64,000 nucleotides of DNA from Nocardia sp. alder85J (GTDB lineage Bacteria > Actinomycetota > Actinomycetes > Mycobacteriales > Mycobacteriaceae). This document shows, piece by piece, positions 17,269 through 25,711 of this stretch. The stretch is from the NCBI RefSeq assembly GCF_020176955.2, contig NZ_JAIUCZ020000002.1, forward strand, positions 1,054,001 through 1,118,000, read 5' to 3'. The notes below the pieces were generated by a model. The model was not told where the DNA came from. It worked only from the letters and a program-made list of their open reading frames with translations, and did no database searches. The position numbers and the translations under genes are program-made. Position 1 is the first letter of the stretch. Every line of letters starts with the position of its first letter.

Positions 17269-17521
17269 GCCGCCCAGCCTAGGCGATCACGGGAAGTTCA
17301 CCACCGTCGTCGCCCGACGCCCCGGTGAACGGCAATCCCGTACCAGGCCAACGGCACTGACGCCACGGCGGCGGGAACGGTTGTGCCGCAGCGGGTCACC
17401 GCCGCCACGCCGCGAGTGTGCCCGGGATGTGCCGGGACCGCGATATCGCTGAACGCTGAATCGCGGTATCGCCACACGCCCGGCCGCGGTGTCGCCGAGC
17501 GGTCTCACGCCGCCCACGCTT

Positions 17522-17558
17522 TACGCTTCGGTACGTGACGGAAGTGCGAGCGTTGTGA
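17522..17558 (+). promoter_or_regulatory. Leaderless-type -10 box and 7-codon upstream ORF coupled to the aldo/keto reductase
   Basis: TACGCT (17522-17527) is followed 7 bases later by GTG 17535, which opens a 7-residue frame (MTEVRAL) ending at TGA 17556-17558. That stop shares its A with the ATG of the reductase gene (TGATG). The reductase has no Shine-Dalgarno sequence, so reinitiation after this short leaderless frame is the simplest reading. Confidence 0.5.
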
Positions 17559-18544
17559 TGGAGCAGCGGGCGGTGGGACGCAGCGGGCTGCGCGTGTCCC
17601 GGATCGGTCTGGCCACGCACACGTGGGGCAAGGAGACCGCCGCCGACGCCGCCGCAGTCCAGCTGGTGGCCTTCGTCGACGCCGGCGGCACCCTCGTCGA
17701 CACCTCACCGGCCTACCACGGCGGCGCCGCCCAGCACATCCTCGGCAACCTGATGGGGGAGGTCGTCGCCCGCGACGAACTGGTCCTCAGCGGCAGCGCG
17801 GGCCTGGTCCCCGTCCCCACCGCCACCGACCCCGACGGCGTGCCCGTCCACGACGCCGCCTGGACCCCGTGGACCGTCGACGCCTCCCGCCGCACCCTCA
17901 TGCGGCAACTCGACCACACCCTCACCGCCCTGGGCACCGACTACCTCGACATCTGGAGCGTCGCCGCCTGGGACCCCTACACCCCCCTCGAGGAGATCGC
18001 CGCGACCGTCGAATTCGCCGTCCGCTCCGGGCGCGTCCGCTACGCCGGGGTCCGCGGCTTCACCGCCTGGCAACTGGCCACCCTCGCCGCCGTCGCCCCG
18101 ATCACCGCCGCCCAGACCCCCTACTCGCTGCTGTCACGCGCCGCCGAACGCGACATCGTGCCCGCCGCCAGCCACCACGGCGTCGGCCTGATCGCCGCCA
18201 GCCCGCTGGCCGGGGGCATCCTCACCGGCAAATACCGCGACGGTGTCCCCGCCGACTCCCGCGGCGCCGACGAGGCCACCGCCGCCGAGATCACCGACCG
18301 CCTCGACGAGAACGCCACCCGCGTCGTCGACGCGCTGGTCACCGCCGCCGACGGCCTGGCCACCTCCCCGCTGGCCGTCGCGCTGGCCTGGATCCGCGAC
18401 CGGCCCGCGGTGGCCTCCATGATCGTCGGCGCCCGCGACATCGCCCAGCTCACCGGCATCCTCGCCGCGGAAACCCTGGAACTGCCCCGCGCGATCGCCG
18501 CCGCCCTCGACGACGTCAGCCGCCTCACCGTCACCCGGGTCTGA
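17558..18544 (+). CDS. Aldo/keto reductase
   Basis: The 328-residue protein is an NADPH-dependent TIM-barrel reductase of the KefF/Gcy-like group: LRVSRIGLATHTWG, FVDAGGTLVDTSPAYHGG, MRQLDHTLTALGTDYLDIWSV, AASPLAGGILTGKY and the C-terminal cofactor segment VALAWIRDRPAVASMIVGAR. The catalytic Asp (LVDTSPAYHGG) and Tyr of that motif are present; the usual Lys of LSGSAG is replaced in context and I could not place it. It starts at ATG 17558, overlapping a short upstream frame. It lies divergent from the mshC cluster and 33 bp before hmuT. Substrate unknown. Confidence 0.85.
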   Translation: MEQRAVGRSGLRVSRIGLATHTWGKETAADAAAVQLVAFVDAGGTLVDTSPAYHGGAAQHILGNLMGEVVARDELVLSGSAGLVPVPTATDPDGVPVHDAAWTPWTVDASRRTLMRQLDHTLTALGTDYLDIWSVAAWDPYTPLEEIAATVEFAVRSGRVRYAGVRGFTAWQLATLAAVAPITAAQTPYSLLSRAAERDIVPAASHHGVGLIAASPLAGGILTGKYRDGVPADSRGADEATAAEITDRLDENATRVVDALVTAADGLATSPLAVALAWIRDRPAVASMIVGARDIAQLTGILAAETLELPRAIAAALDDVSRLTVTRV

Positions 18545-18577
18545 ACCCGCCGCAGGCCACGACTTAGGCTTCCCTAC

Positions 18578-19615
18578 ATGAGGTGTCCGACCCGTCCCCG
18601 CCCGCCGCGGTTGCTGCTCGCAGTCCTCGGCGCCGCCCTGCTCGCCGCCGCCACCGCCTGCGGGCCGACCACCGGCGCCACCGGCCCCGCCGCCGCGCAC
18701 GGACCGGCCACGGCCACCCTCACCGACCTCGACCCCACCCCGATCACCCCCGCCCCGGTCCCCGTCCTGCCGGCCACAGTGCACTCCTTCGACGGCGCCA
18801 CCGTCACCGTCACCGACTCCTCCCGCATCATCGCCGTCGACCGCTACGGCACCCTCACCCAGACGGTGTACGCACTGGGCCTGGGCTCCCACCTGGTCGG
18901 CCGCTCCACCTCCGCGGCGTTCCCCGCGGTGCACGACGTCCCCGACGTCGCCGGCGGCAGCGGCAGCATCAACGTCGAGGCCGTCGCCGCGCAACGCCCG
19001 ACGGTGTTCCTCACCGACACCACCAGCGCCACCCCCGCCATCCGCGACCAGCTGCGCGCCCTGGGCATCACCGTCGTCTACTTCGACCCGAACCGCGCGA
19101 TGGACACCGTCGCCCCGCAGATCGAAGCCGTCGCCGCCGCCCTCGGCGTCCCCGCCGCCGGCCACACCCTCGCCGCGCGCACCCACGACGAGATCGCCGC
19201 CGCCACCGCCGCGGTCCCGAAACAGAACCCGCCCCCCAAGATCGCCTTCGTCTACCTGCGCAGCACCGCCATCACCATGCTCGCCGGCCCCAATTCCGGC
19301 GCCGACGCCCTGATCACCGCCCTCGGCGGCACCGACGCCGGCACCGCCTCGGGCCTGAAGGAACCGTTCACCCCCCTCACCAGCGAAGCGATGATCGCCG
19401 CCGCCCCCGACATCCTGCTGGTCATGTCCGACGGCCTGGCGTCCGTCGGCGGCATCGACGGCCTGCTGAAAGTCCCCGGCATCGCCCAGACCCCCGCCGG
19501 CCGCGGCAAACGCGTCGTCGACATGTCCGACTCGGTCATCCTCAGCTTCGGCCCCAACACCGGCCGCGTCGTCACCGCCCTCGCCGAAGCCCTCTACGGC
19601 ACCACCCCCGCATGA
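18578..19615 (+). CDS. hmuT: Heme ABC transporter substrate-binding lipoprotein
   Basis: The 345-residue protein starts with a lipoprotein signal (LLAVLGAALLAAATAC). The mature part is a two-lobed heme/siderophore-binding fold: RIIAVDRYGTLTQTVYALGLG, GRSTSAAFPAVHDVPDVAG, LRALGITVVYFDP, FVYLRSTAITMLAGPNSGAD and a C-terminal VVDMSDSVILSFGPNTG. Identification as heme-specific rests on family resemblance to HmuT and its operon with a BtuCD-type permease and ATPase. TAGGCT lies 7 bases upstream of the ATG, without a Shine-Dalgarno, so the operon may start as leaderless mRNA. Its stop overlaps the permease start (ATGA). Confidence 0.88.
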   Translation: MRCPTRPRPPRLLLAVLGAALLAAATACGPTTGATGPAAAHGPATATLTDLDPTPITPAPVPVLPATVHSFDGATVTVTDSSRIIAVDRYGTLTQTVYALGLGSHLVGRSTSAAFPAVHDVPDVAGGSGSINVEAVAAQRPTVFLTDTTSATPAIRDQLRALGITVVYFDPNRAMDTVAPQIEAVAAALGVPAAGHTLAARTHDEIAAATAAVPKQNPPPKIAFVYLRSTAITMLAGPNSGADALITALGGTDAGTASGLKEPFTPLTSEAMIAAAPDILLVMSDGLASVGGIDGLLKVPGIAQTPAGRGKRVVDMSDSVILSFGPNTGRVVTALAEALYGTTPA

Positions 19616-21192
19616 CCACCCCCGGCCCGGCCCCCACCGGCCCCCACCCGGCCCGCACCGGTAACGGCTCGACCTCCACCGCCCCCGAACGGCCCGGCCC
19701 GGCGGCATCGGCCCGCGGCGGCGCACCGGACGCCGGCCCTTCGGCCGGCTCGATATCCCATCCCGGCCGGCCGAACGCCGCCGGGACCGCAAGACCGAGC
19801 GGCCCCGGCCACACCGCTGAGAATGTGGCCGTGACCGGAATCACCGGCACATCGGCCGGCGGCTCCGGCATCGGCGACATCGCGGATGCAGCGGATGCTG
19901 TCGTGCATCTCGTGCACGGATCCGCCCGCGCCACCGAACCCGCCGCAGTAACCGACACACCACCCGGCGCGGTGGCCGCCGCCGACCCGGATGCCAGGAC
20001 GCCGACCGGCGGCCGGAGCGTGCCGGCACCGCCGGATGGCATCGCACCCGGGTCGCCGCGAACCGGCCCGGCGGACGACCAGGCACAGCGTGCAGCGAGT
20101 GGCGCAGCCGATAGCGACCCGCCGGGCGGTGTCGCTGCGACCCCCGGCAGGAGCAGGCGATGGTCGAAGGTGGCGATCGCGTTCGCGGTGGCCGTCGTCG
20201 CGCTGGTGGCACTGGCACTGTTCTCCGCGGCGGTCGGGCAGGTGCCCACCACGCCACTCGAGGTCGCGGGCAGTGTCGCGCACAGAATCGGGCTGGACTG
20301 GGGGCCGATGCCGCACCACCCCGCCGGGGAGGTCACGCTGTGGCAGGTGCGGTTCCCGCGCGTGGTGCTGGCCATGCTGGTCGGGGCCGCGCTGGCGACA
20401 GCGGGTGCCTTGTTGCAGGGCGTGTTCGCCAACCCGCTCGCCGAGCCCGGCGTGATCGGGGTGTCGTCGGGAGCGGCGGTCGGCGCGAGCGTCGTCATCG
20501 TCACCGGCGGCGCGTTCGCCGCCGCCTGGTCGGTCGCCGCGGGTGCGTTCGTCGCCGGGCTGGGCACCACGCTGCTGGTGTATCTGCTGTCGCGCTCCGG
20601 GGGCCGCACCGAAACGGTGACACTGGTGCTGACCGGTGTCGCCGTCAACGCGTTCGCCGGGGGGCTGATGGCGTTTCTCATGTTCACCGCCTCCCCGGCC
20701 GCCCGCGACCAGATCGTGTTCTGGCAACTGGGCAGCCTCAACGGCGCCACCTGGCAATCGGTGGCCGTCGTCGCACCCCTGACCGCCGCCGGACTGGCCG
20801 CCGCGATCCTGCTCGCACCCCGGCTGGACCTGCTGGCCCTCGGCGAATCCGCCGCCGGCCACCTCGGCGTCGACGTGGAACGGCTGCGGCGCAACGTGAT
20901 CGTCGTGGTCGCGATCCTGGCGACCGCCGGCGTCGCGTTCACCGGCGTGATCCTGTTCGTCGGCCTGATCGTCCCGCACCTGGTCCGGATGCTCCTCGGA
21001 CCCGCGCATCGGGTCCTGATCCCGCTGTCGGCGCTGGCCGGCGCGATCGTGCTGCTCGCCGCCGACGTCGGCGCCCGCACCCTCGTCGCCAACGCCGACC
21101 TCCCCCTGGGCATGCTCACCTCCCTGGTCGGCGGCCCGTTCTTCTTCTGGCTGCTGCGCCGCACCCGCGCCCGCTCCGGAGGCTGGGCATGA
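19612..21192 (+). CDS. hmuU: Heme ABC transporter permease with long low-complexity N-terminal extension
   Basis: From about residue 183 the protein is a normal BtuC/FecCD permease with 9-10 helices: VALVALALFSAAVGQVP, RFPRVVLAMLVGAALATAGA, ANPLAEPGVIGVSSGAAVGA, GESAAGHLGVDV, FVGLIVPHLVRMLLGPAHR. The first 180 or so residues are a Pro/Gly/Ala/Thr-rich extension not seen in typical 330-360-residue members. The start ATG 19612 overlaps the hmuT stop, which supports the long form. A later start would need a Shine-Dalgarno I do not see. It forms the membrane channel for heme import with HmuT and HmuV. Confidence 0.88.
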   Translation: MTTPGPAPTGPHPARTGNGSTSTAPERPGPAASARGGAPDAGPSAGSISHPGRPNAAGTARPSGPGHTAENVAVTGITGTSAGGSGIGDIADAADAVVHLVHGSARATEPAAVTDTPPGAVAAADPDARTPTGGRSVPAPPDGIAPGSPRTGPADDQAQRAASGAADSDPPGGVAATPGRSRRWSKVAIAFAVAVVALVALALFSAAVGQVPTTPLEVAGSVAHRIGLDWGPMPHHPAGEVTLWQVRFPRVVLAMLVGAALATAGALLQGVFANPLAEPGVIGVSSGAAVGASVVIVTGGAFAAAWSVAAGAFVAGLGTTLLVYLLSRSGGRTETVTLVLTGVAVNAFAGGLMAFLMFTASPAARDQIVFWQLGSLNGATWQSVAVVAPLTAAGLAAAILLAPRLDLLALGESAAGHLGVDVERLRRNVIVVVAILATAGVAFTGVILFVGLIVPHLVRMLLGPAHRVLIPLSALAGAIVLLAADVGARTLVANADLPLGMLTSLVGGPFFFWLLRRTRARSGGWA

Positions 21193-22142
21193 CCGACCCC
21201 ACCCCACCGCCGGGCGCGGCCGCCGCACCGACGACGCCGGCCGCCTCCGGCCGTCAGCAGCACATGAGCCGCCACGGCATCGGCACGCGGCCCGGCGGCG
21301 GGCGGGTCACGCGGGTGTGGCAGCGCCTCGTGCGCCGGACACACGACATCCCGCCGGCACCGGCACCCGGAGCGGTCACGCTGCGCGCCCGCGGTGTCAC
21401 GATCAGCCGCGGCGGCCGCCCGGTCCTCGACGGCGTCGACCTCGACGTGGTCGCCGGGCAGATCCTCGCCCTGGTCGGCCCCAACGGCGCCGGGAAATCC
21501 ACCCTGCTCGCGGCCCTGGCCGGGGAACTGCACCCGGCCTCGGGCACCGTCGAACTCGACGGCCACCGGCTGACCCACTGGACCCACACCGACATGGCCC
21601 GCCGGCGCGCGGTCCTGCCGCAGAGCCACAGCGTCGGCTTCCCGTTCACCGCCCGCGAAGTCGTCACCATGGGCCGCGCGCCCTGGGCCCGCACCCCCCG
21701 CCAGGACGCCGACGACACCGCGATCACCGCCGCCATGGCCGCCACCGACGTCACCCACCTGGCCGACCGCCCGTTCCCCGCCCTGTCCGGCGGTGAACGC
21801 GCCCGCGTCGCACTGGCCCGTGTCCTGGCCCAGGACACCGCCACGATGATGCTCGACGAACCCACCGCCGCACTGGATCTCGGCCACCAGGAGCAGGTCC
21901 TGCACCTGGCCCGCCGCCGCGCCCACGCCGGCGCCGCGGTCGTGGTGGTCCTGCACGACCTCGGCGTCGCCGCCGCCTACGCCGACCGCGTCGCCGTCCT
22001 CGCCGAGGGCCGCCTCCTCGCCGCCGGGCCACCCCGGGCGGTCCTCACCACCGGCCTGCTCACCGACGTCTACCGCCACCCCGTCGAAGTCCTCGACCAC
22101 CCCGTCACCGGCACCCAGCTCGTCCTCCCCGTCCGGCACTGA
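21189..22142 (+). CDS. hmuV: Heme ABC transporter ATP-binding protein
   Basis: The 317-residue ATPase has Walker A (GPNGAGKST), Q-loop (AVLPQSHSVGFPFT), signature (LSGGERARVALARVL), Walker B (TMMLDEPTAALD) and the switch histidine (VVVLHDLGVAAAY). The QSHSVGFPFTAREVV segment is typical of HmuV. About 60 N-terminal residues precede the ATPase domain, longer than usual, echoing the extended permease. ATG 21189 overlaps the permease stop (ATGA). It powers heme import as the last gene of the operon; a hairpin follows. Confidence 0.92.
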   Translation: MTDPTPPPGAAAAPTTPAASGRQQHMSRHGIGTRPGGGRVTRVWQRLVRRTHDIPPAPAPGAVTLRARGVTISRGGRPVLDGVDLDVVAGQILALVGPNGAGKSTLLAALAGELHPASGTVELDGHRLTHWTHTDMARRRAVLPQSHSVGFPFTAREVVTMGRAPWARTPRQDADDTAITAAMAATDVTHLADRPFPALSGGERARVALARVLAQDTATMMLDEPTAALDLGHQEQVLHLARRRAHAGAAVVVVLHDLGVAAAYADRVAVLAEGRLLAAGPPRAVLTTGLLTDVYRHPVEVLDHPVTGTQLVLPVRH

Positions 22143-22154
22143 AACCACCACGGC

Positions 22155-22170
22155 ACCAGGGATTCCTGGT
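22155..22170 (+). terminator. Hairpin after hmuV
   Basis: ACCAGG-GATT-CCTGGT forms a perfect 6-bp stem 12 bp after the stop codon. It probably ends the heme operon; stability is moderate. Confidence 0.45.
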
Positions 22171-22230
22171 TCCCGCCGGTGGGTGCGCCGATGCCGGGTG
22201 TGCGCGGAGGCGGGTGTCCGGCCCGGCGCG

Positions 22231-22244
22231 TAGGGTCTCGAGGC
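22231..22244 (+). promoter_or_regulatory. Leaderless-type -10 element before the cupin gene
   Basis: TAGGGT (22231-22236) is followed by 8 bases and the GTG start at 22245. No Shine-Dalgarno sequence is present, as expected if transcription begins at the start codon. Confidence 0.45.
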
Positions 22245-22715
22245 GTGGCAGATTCCGGTGCGGACTGGCGGCGGCACGGGGTGCAGGTGGTGCCCGGTGA
22301 CCGGCTCGACCCCAATACGGCACAGACACCCGGCATGCACCGGGAGGCTGCGATCAGCGCGGCCATGGTCGGGGCGCGGCAGATCTGGGCGGGCACCGTC
22401 GCCATCGATCCCGGTGCCAGAACCGGTGCCCACCACCACGGCAGCCTCGAGAGCGTGATCTTCGTCGTCGCGGGCCGGGCCCGGATGCGGTGGGGCGAAC
22501 GGCTGGAATACGTCGCCGAGGCCGGGCCCGGCGACTTCATCTACGTGCCGCCGTTCGTACCGCACCAGGAGATCAACGCCGAGGACGACCACACCCTGCG
22601 CTGCGTGGTCGTGCGCAGCGATCAGGAACCGATCGTGGTCAACCTCGACATCCCCGAGGTGGAGGCCGACCCGCAACCGGTGCCGTGGATCGACCCGCAC
22701 CACCCGCGGCCCTGA
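22245..22715 (+). CDS. Cupin-domain protein
   Basis: The 156-residue protein is a single cupin barrel: motif 1 GARTGAHHHGSLESVIFVVAG (His cluster HHHGxxE, given here as AHHHGSLE) and motif 2 GPGDFIYVPPFVPHQEIN with the fourth metal ligand His. It probably binds a divalent metal; the enzymatic or sensory role cannot be told. Start GTG 22245 is chosen over an upstream ATG because of the leaderless-type promoter. It ends 4 bp from the convergent MMPL gene. Confidence 0.8.
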   Translation: MADSGADWRRHGVQVVPGDRLDPNTAQTPGMHREAAISAAMVGARQIWAGTVAIDPGARTGAHHHGSLESVIFVVAGRARMRWGERLEYVAEAGPGDFIYVPPFVPHQEINAEDDHTLRCVVVRSDQEPIVVNLDIPEVEADPQPVPWIDPHHPRP

Positions 22716-22719
22716 CCGG

Positions 22720-24897
22720 TCACCGCCACACCAGTTTCAGGATCGCCGGGGTCAGCAACAACCGGATCACCGTGGCGTCCAGCACCAGCGCCGCGATCAT
22801 GCCGTAGGCGATGTACTTCATCAGCACCAGATCCGAGAACCCGAACGCGCCGGTCACCACGATCAGGATCGCCGCCGCCGAGGTGATCACCCGACCGGTG
22901 TGCGCGACCCCGAACCGGATCGCCGCCGCCGGCTCGGCGCCGGCCGCCCGCGCCTCGGCCATCCGCGATTGCAGGAACACCTCGTAATCGGTCGACAACC
23001 CGAACAACACCGTCACGATCAGCACCAGCACCGCGAACATCAGCGGCCCCGGCGTGAAGTTCAGCAGGCCCGCCCCGTGCCCCTCCACGAAGATCCAGGT
23101 CAGGACGCCCAGCGTCGCCGCCAGCGACAACGCGCTCAGCAGCACCGCCTTGATCGCCAGCACCAGCGACCGGAACGCCGCGTACATCAGCGCGATCGCC
23201 GCGGCCACCAGGATCGCGCCCAGCTCCGGCAGGCCCGCGATCAGCCGATGGATACTGTCGCGTTCCAGCGCCGGCACCCCGGCCACCATGATCGACACCC
23301 CCGGCGGGGACGGGATCGCGCGCAGCGTCGCGATCGCGGTGTCGGCGGCCCGGTCGTCGACCAGCCCCGCCGACAGCACGTTCACCCCGTCCTTGGTGGC
23401 CGCCGCCGCTTCGAACCGGCCGGTGAGACCGGGGGTGAAATCGGCCTGGAACCGGATATCGGACAGTTGCTGCGAATTCGCGCCCACCACCACCAGTTTC
23501 AGCGGTTCGGTGCGGAAACCGGGGAACAGCGCGTCGAACTGCTCCTGCGCCACCCGGGCCGGATTGCCGGCGGCCAGATACCGTTCGGACAGGCCACCGA
23601 ATTCGATGTGCCGGAACGGGATCAGCAACAGCAGCAGCCCCAGCACCACCGGCGCGATCACCAGCGCCGGCCGCCGCATCGCGAACTCCGCCAGCCCCGC
23701 GAAGAACCGCTGCTCCCGGCTGTCCGCATCCGATCGCACCGCAGCCGATCGCACCGCAGCCGGTGGCACCGAATGGGAGTGCGCGGCCACCGGTTCCCGG
23801 CGGCGCGCCCGCAGCGTCCGCCAGTTCAGCAGGTCGATCCGGTGCCCGGCGATGCTCAGCATCGCCGGCAACGCCGTCACCGACAGCACCGCCGCCAGCA
23901 GCACCGAACTGATCCCGCCGCACGGCACCGACCGCAGCACCCCGTTCGGGTAGATGAACAACGCCCCCAGGCTCACCGCGATGATCGCCGCCGAGAACAG
24001 CACCGTCCGCCCCGCCGTGGCCACCGTCGCCGCGGTCGCCTCCTCCACGCTGCGCCCCGCGGCCAGCTCCTCCCGGAACCGGGTCACCGCGAACAGTCCG
24101 TAGTCGATCGCCAGCCCCAGGCTCACCAGCGTCACCACCGCCGACGCGAACACGTTGACATCGATGACCGTGGTCAGCGCCCGCATGATGCCCTGACTGC
24201 CCAGAATCGTCATCCCGCCCACGACCACCGGCAACGCCGCGGCCACCAGCCCGCCGAACACGAAATACAACAGAATCGCCACCAGCGGCAACGCGATCAC
24301 CTCGGCGCGATGGATATCCCGCTGCATCCCGGTGTTGATGCCCTCCACCACCGGTTGCAGGCCCGCCAGCTGCACCGTCACCCCACCGGGACCGCAACCG
24401 GGCGCCGGGGTCGGCGCGCACCCGCTGCGCAACGCGGTCTCGATGGCCAGATAGTTGTTCACCGACGCGGTGTCCGCGCCGCGCAACCCGATACTCGCGA
24501 ACGCGTGGGTACGGGTGGCGTCGGCGAACCGGCCCATCATCGAACCGTCGAAATACGAGTCGATCTTCTGGATCCGATCCGGGTAGCGGGCCCGTAACCC
24601 GGCCAGCGACGCGGTCACCGCGTCCCGCACCGGCGGATCGTCGACGGTGCCGCCGGCCGCGGCGGTGTAGACCACGATCACGTCCGCGTCGGTGTCGCGC
24701 CCGAAGGTGTCGTCGGCCAGCTTCGACGCCGCCACCGACTGACTGTCGTCGTCGAACCAGCCGCCCTGGGTCAGCCGCGACCCCAGATCACGGCCGTACA
24801 GACCCGATACCGCCACCGCGAGCAGGAACACCCCACACACCAGGTACCGATGGCGGTGGACGAACCGGCCCCACCGCGACAACTGCCGATCGATCAT
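22720..24897 (-). CDS. MMPL-family RND transporter
   Basis: The 725-residue protein has two repeats, each with an N-terminal helix, a large extracytoplasmic loop and five further helices. Both repeats carry the MMPL signature with an Asp-Tyr pair in helix 4: SLGLAIDYGLFAVTRFREEL and VLFGLSTDYEVFLQSRMAE. It is of the shorter class (about 700 residues) that exports lipids or drugs with proton flow. The linker holds a short Ala/Val/Arg/Ser repeat (PAAVRSAAVRSDADS). The upstream lipoprotein gene ends 4 bp before its ATG, so they form an operon. Cargo unknown. Confidence 0.9.
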   Translation of the reverse strand: MIDRQLSRWGRFVHRHRYLVCGVFLLAVAVSGLYGRDLGSRLTQGGWFDDDSQSVAASKLADDTFGRDTDADVIVVYTAAAGGTVDDPPVRDAVTASLAGLRARYPDRIQKIDSYFDGSMMGRFADATRTHAFASIGLRGADTASVNNYLAIETALRSGCAPTPAPGCGPGGVTVQLAGLQPVVEGINTGMQRDIHRAEVIALPLVAILLYFVFGGLVAAALPVVVGGMTILGSQGIMRALTTVIDVNVFASAVVTLVSLGLAIDYGLFAVTRFREELAAGRSVEEATAATVATAGRTVLFSAAIIAVSLGALFIYPNGVLRSVPCGGISSVLLAAVLSVTALPAMLSIAGHRIDLLNWRTLRARRREPVAAHSHSVPPAAVRSAAVRSDADSREQRFFAGLAEFAMRRPALVIAPVVLGLLLLLIPFRHIEFGGLSERYLAAGNPARVAQEQFDALFPGFRTEPLKLVVVGANSQQLSDIRFQADFTPGLTGRFEAAAATKDGVNVLSAGLVDDRAADTAIATLRAIPSPPGVSIMVAGVPALERDSIHRLIAGLPELGAILVAAAIALMYAAFRSLVLAIKAVLLSALSLAATLGVLTWIFVEGHGAGLLNFTPGPLMFAVLVLIVTVLFGLSTDYEVFLQSRMAEARAAGAEPAAAIRFGVAHTGRVITSAAAILIVVTGAFGFSDLVLMKYIAYGMIAALVLDATVIRLLLTPAILKLVWR

Positions 24898-24901
24898 GCC
24901 G

Positions 24902-25453
24902 CTAGCCGCAGGCCGGGGTCTTGTAGTCGGCGGTGCGCAGAATCCCGCACAGATCCGTGCGCGACAACCTCCACCGCCCGCCCGCGGCGACGAAATGCAC
25001 GATCGTGGTGCGGATATTGCTGCCGGTGCCGTCCTTGTCCAGCCGCAGCGTCGCCGTCAGCGTGCCGTCGTGATTGTCGAACACCGGATCGGTGACCCCG
25101 TAGATCGCGTGCGGATTGTCCCGCATCGCCTGGTACATGTCCGGGATCGCCCCGGTGAACGCGTCACCGTCCTCGATCAGCGCGGTCCGGTCGCTGTCGG
25201 GCAGCGACGGATCCAGCGCTTGTTTGATCTGCGCGTCCAGCTGCGCGGCGGTCGGAATCGGCGGCTGCGCCACCCCGGCGGCGCCGGACACCGGGGCCGC
25301 CTGCGCCGAGGACGACAGCGCCGCGTACGCCGAGGACCGGGCCGCGGCCACCGCCGCCTCGTCCGGGCCGGTCGAACACCCGGTCACCGCCACCAGGCCC
25401 GCCGCGCACAGCCCCCACATCGGCACATTCCGCACCGATCGTCGCACCACCAT
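24902..25453 (-). CDS. Lipoprotein resembling the Mtb12-like low-molecular-weight antigen family
   Basis: The 183-residue protein begins with a lipoprotein signal (VPMWGLCAAGLVAVTGC). The mature part has PIPTAAQLDAQIKQALDPSLP and then a cystatin-like strand region (GTLTATLRLDKDG, IVHFVAAGGRWRLSRTDLC) with two C-terminal cysteines that may pair. This layout matches Mtb12/CFP-2-type proteins, secreted and of unknown function. ATG 25453 has an AGGGACGG ribosome site. It lies 4 bp before the MMPL gene, so an accessory role in that export system is plausible, like MmpS with MmpL. Confidence 0.75.
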   Translation of the reverse strand: MVVRRSVRNVPMWGLCAAGLVAVTGCSTGPDEAAVAAARSSAYAALSSSAQAAPVSGAAGVAQPPIPTAAQLDAQIKQALDPSLPDSDRTALIEDGDAFTGAIPDMYQAMRDNPHAIYGVTDPVFDNHDGTLTATLRLDKDGTGSNIRTTIVHFVAAGGRWRLSRTDLCGILRTADYKTPACG

Positions 25454-25481
25454 CTGCCGTCCCTGTGCCCGTTTCGAGAAG

Positions 25482-25491
25482 TTACCGGTAA
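25482..25491. promoter_or_regulatory. TTACCGGTAA palindrome, candidate TetR-type operator
   Basis: A perfect 10-bp palindrome lies 29 bp upstream of the lipoprotein-MMPL operon. MMPL operons are often controlled by TetR repressors binding TTAC-N-GTAA sites; no TetR gene adjoins it here. Confidence 0.45.
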
Positions 25492-25711
25492 GTCTCCTAC
25501 AGTCTGGCACGAACGCCGGTATCCACCTGCCGATTTCCCGCCACTGGTTCACCGCGCCTGCACCCCGCCCCGGCCACCGGCCGCGACACGCCAGGCGGGC
25601 GCTGCGACCCCGGCGCGTCGGCCCGCACCGGCACCGTGGTCAGATGATAGGGAAGGCGATCGCCGGGGCGGCCCGGTGAGCAGGCGTGACGGTGGCGAAG
25701 GAGTTCGGTGC

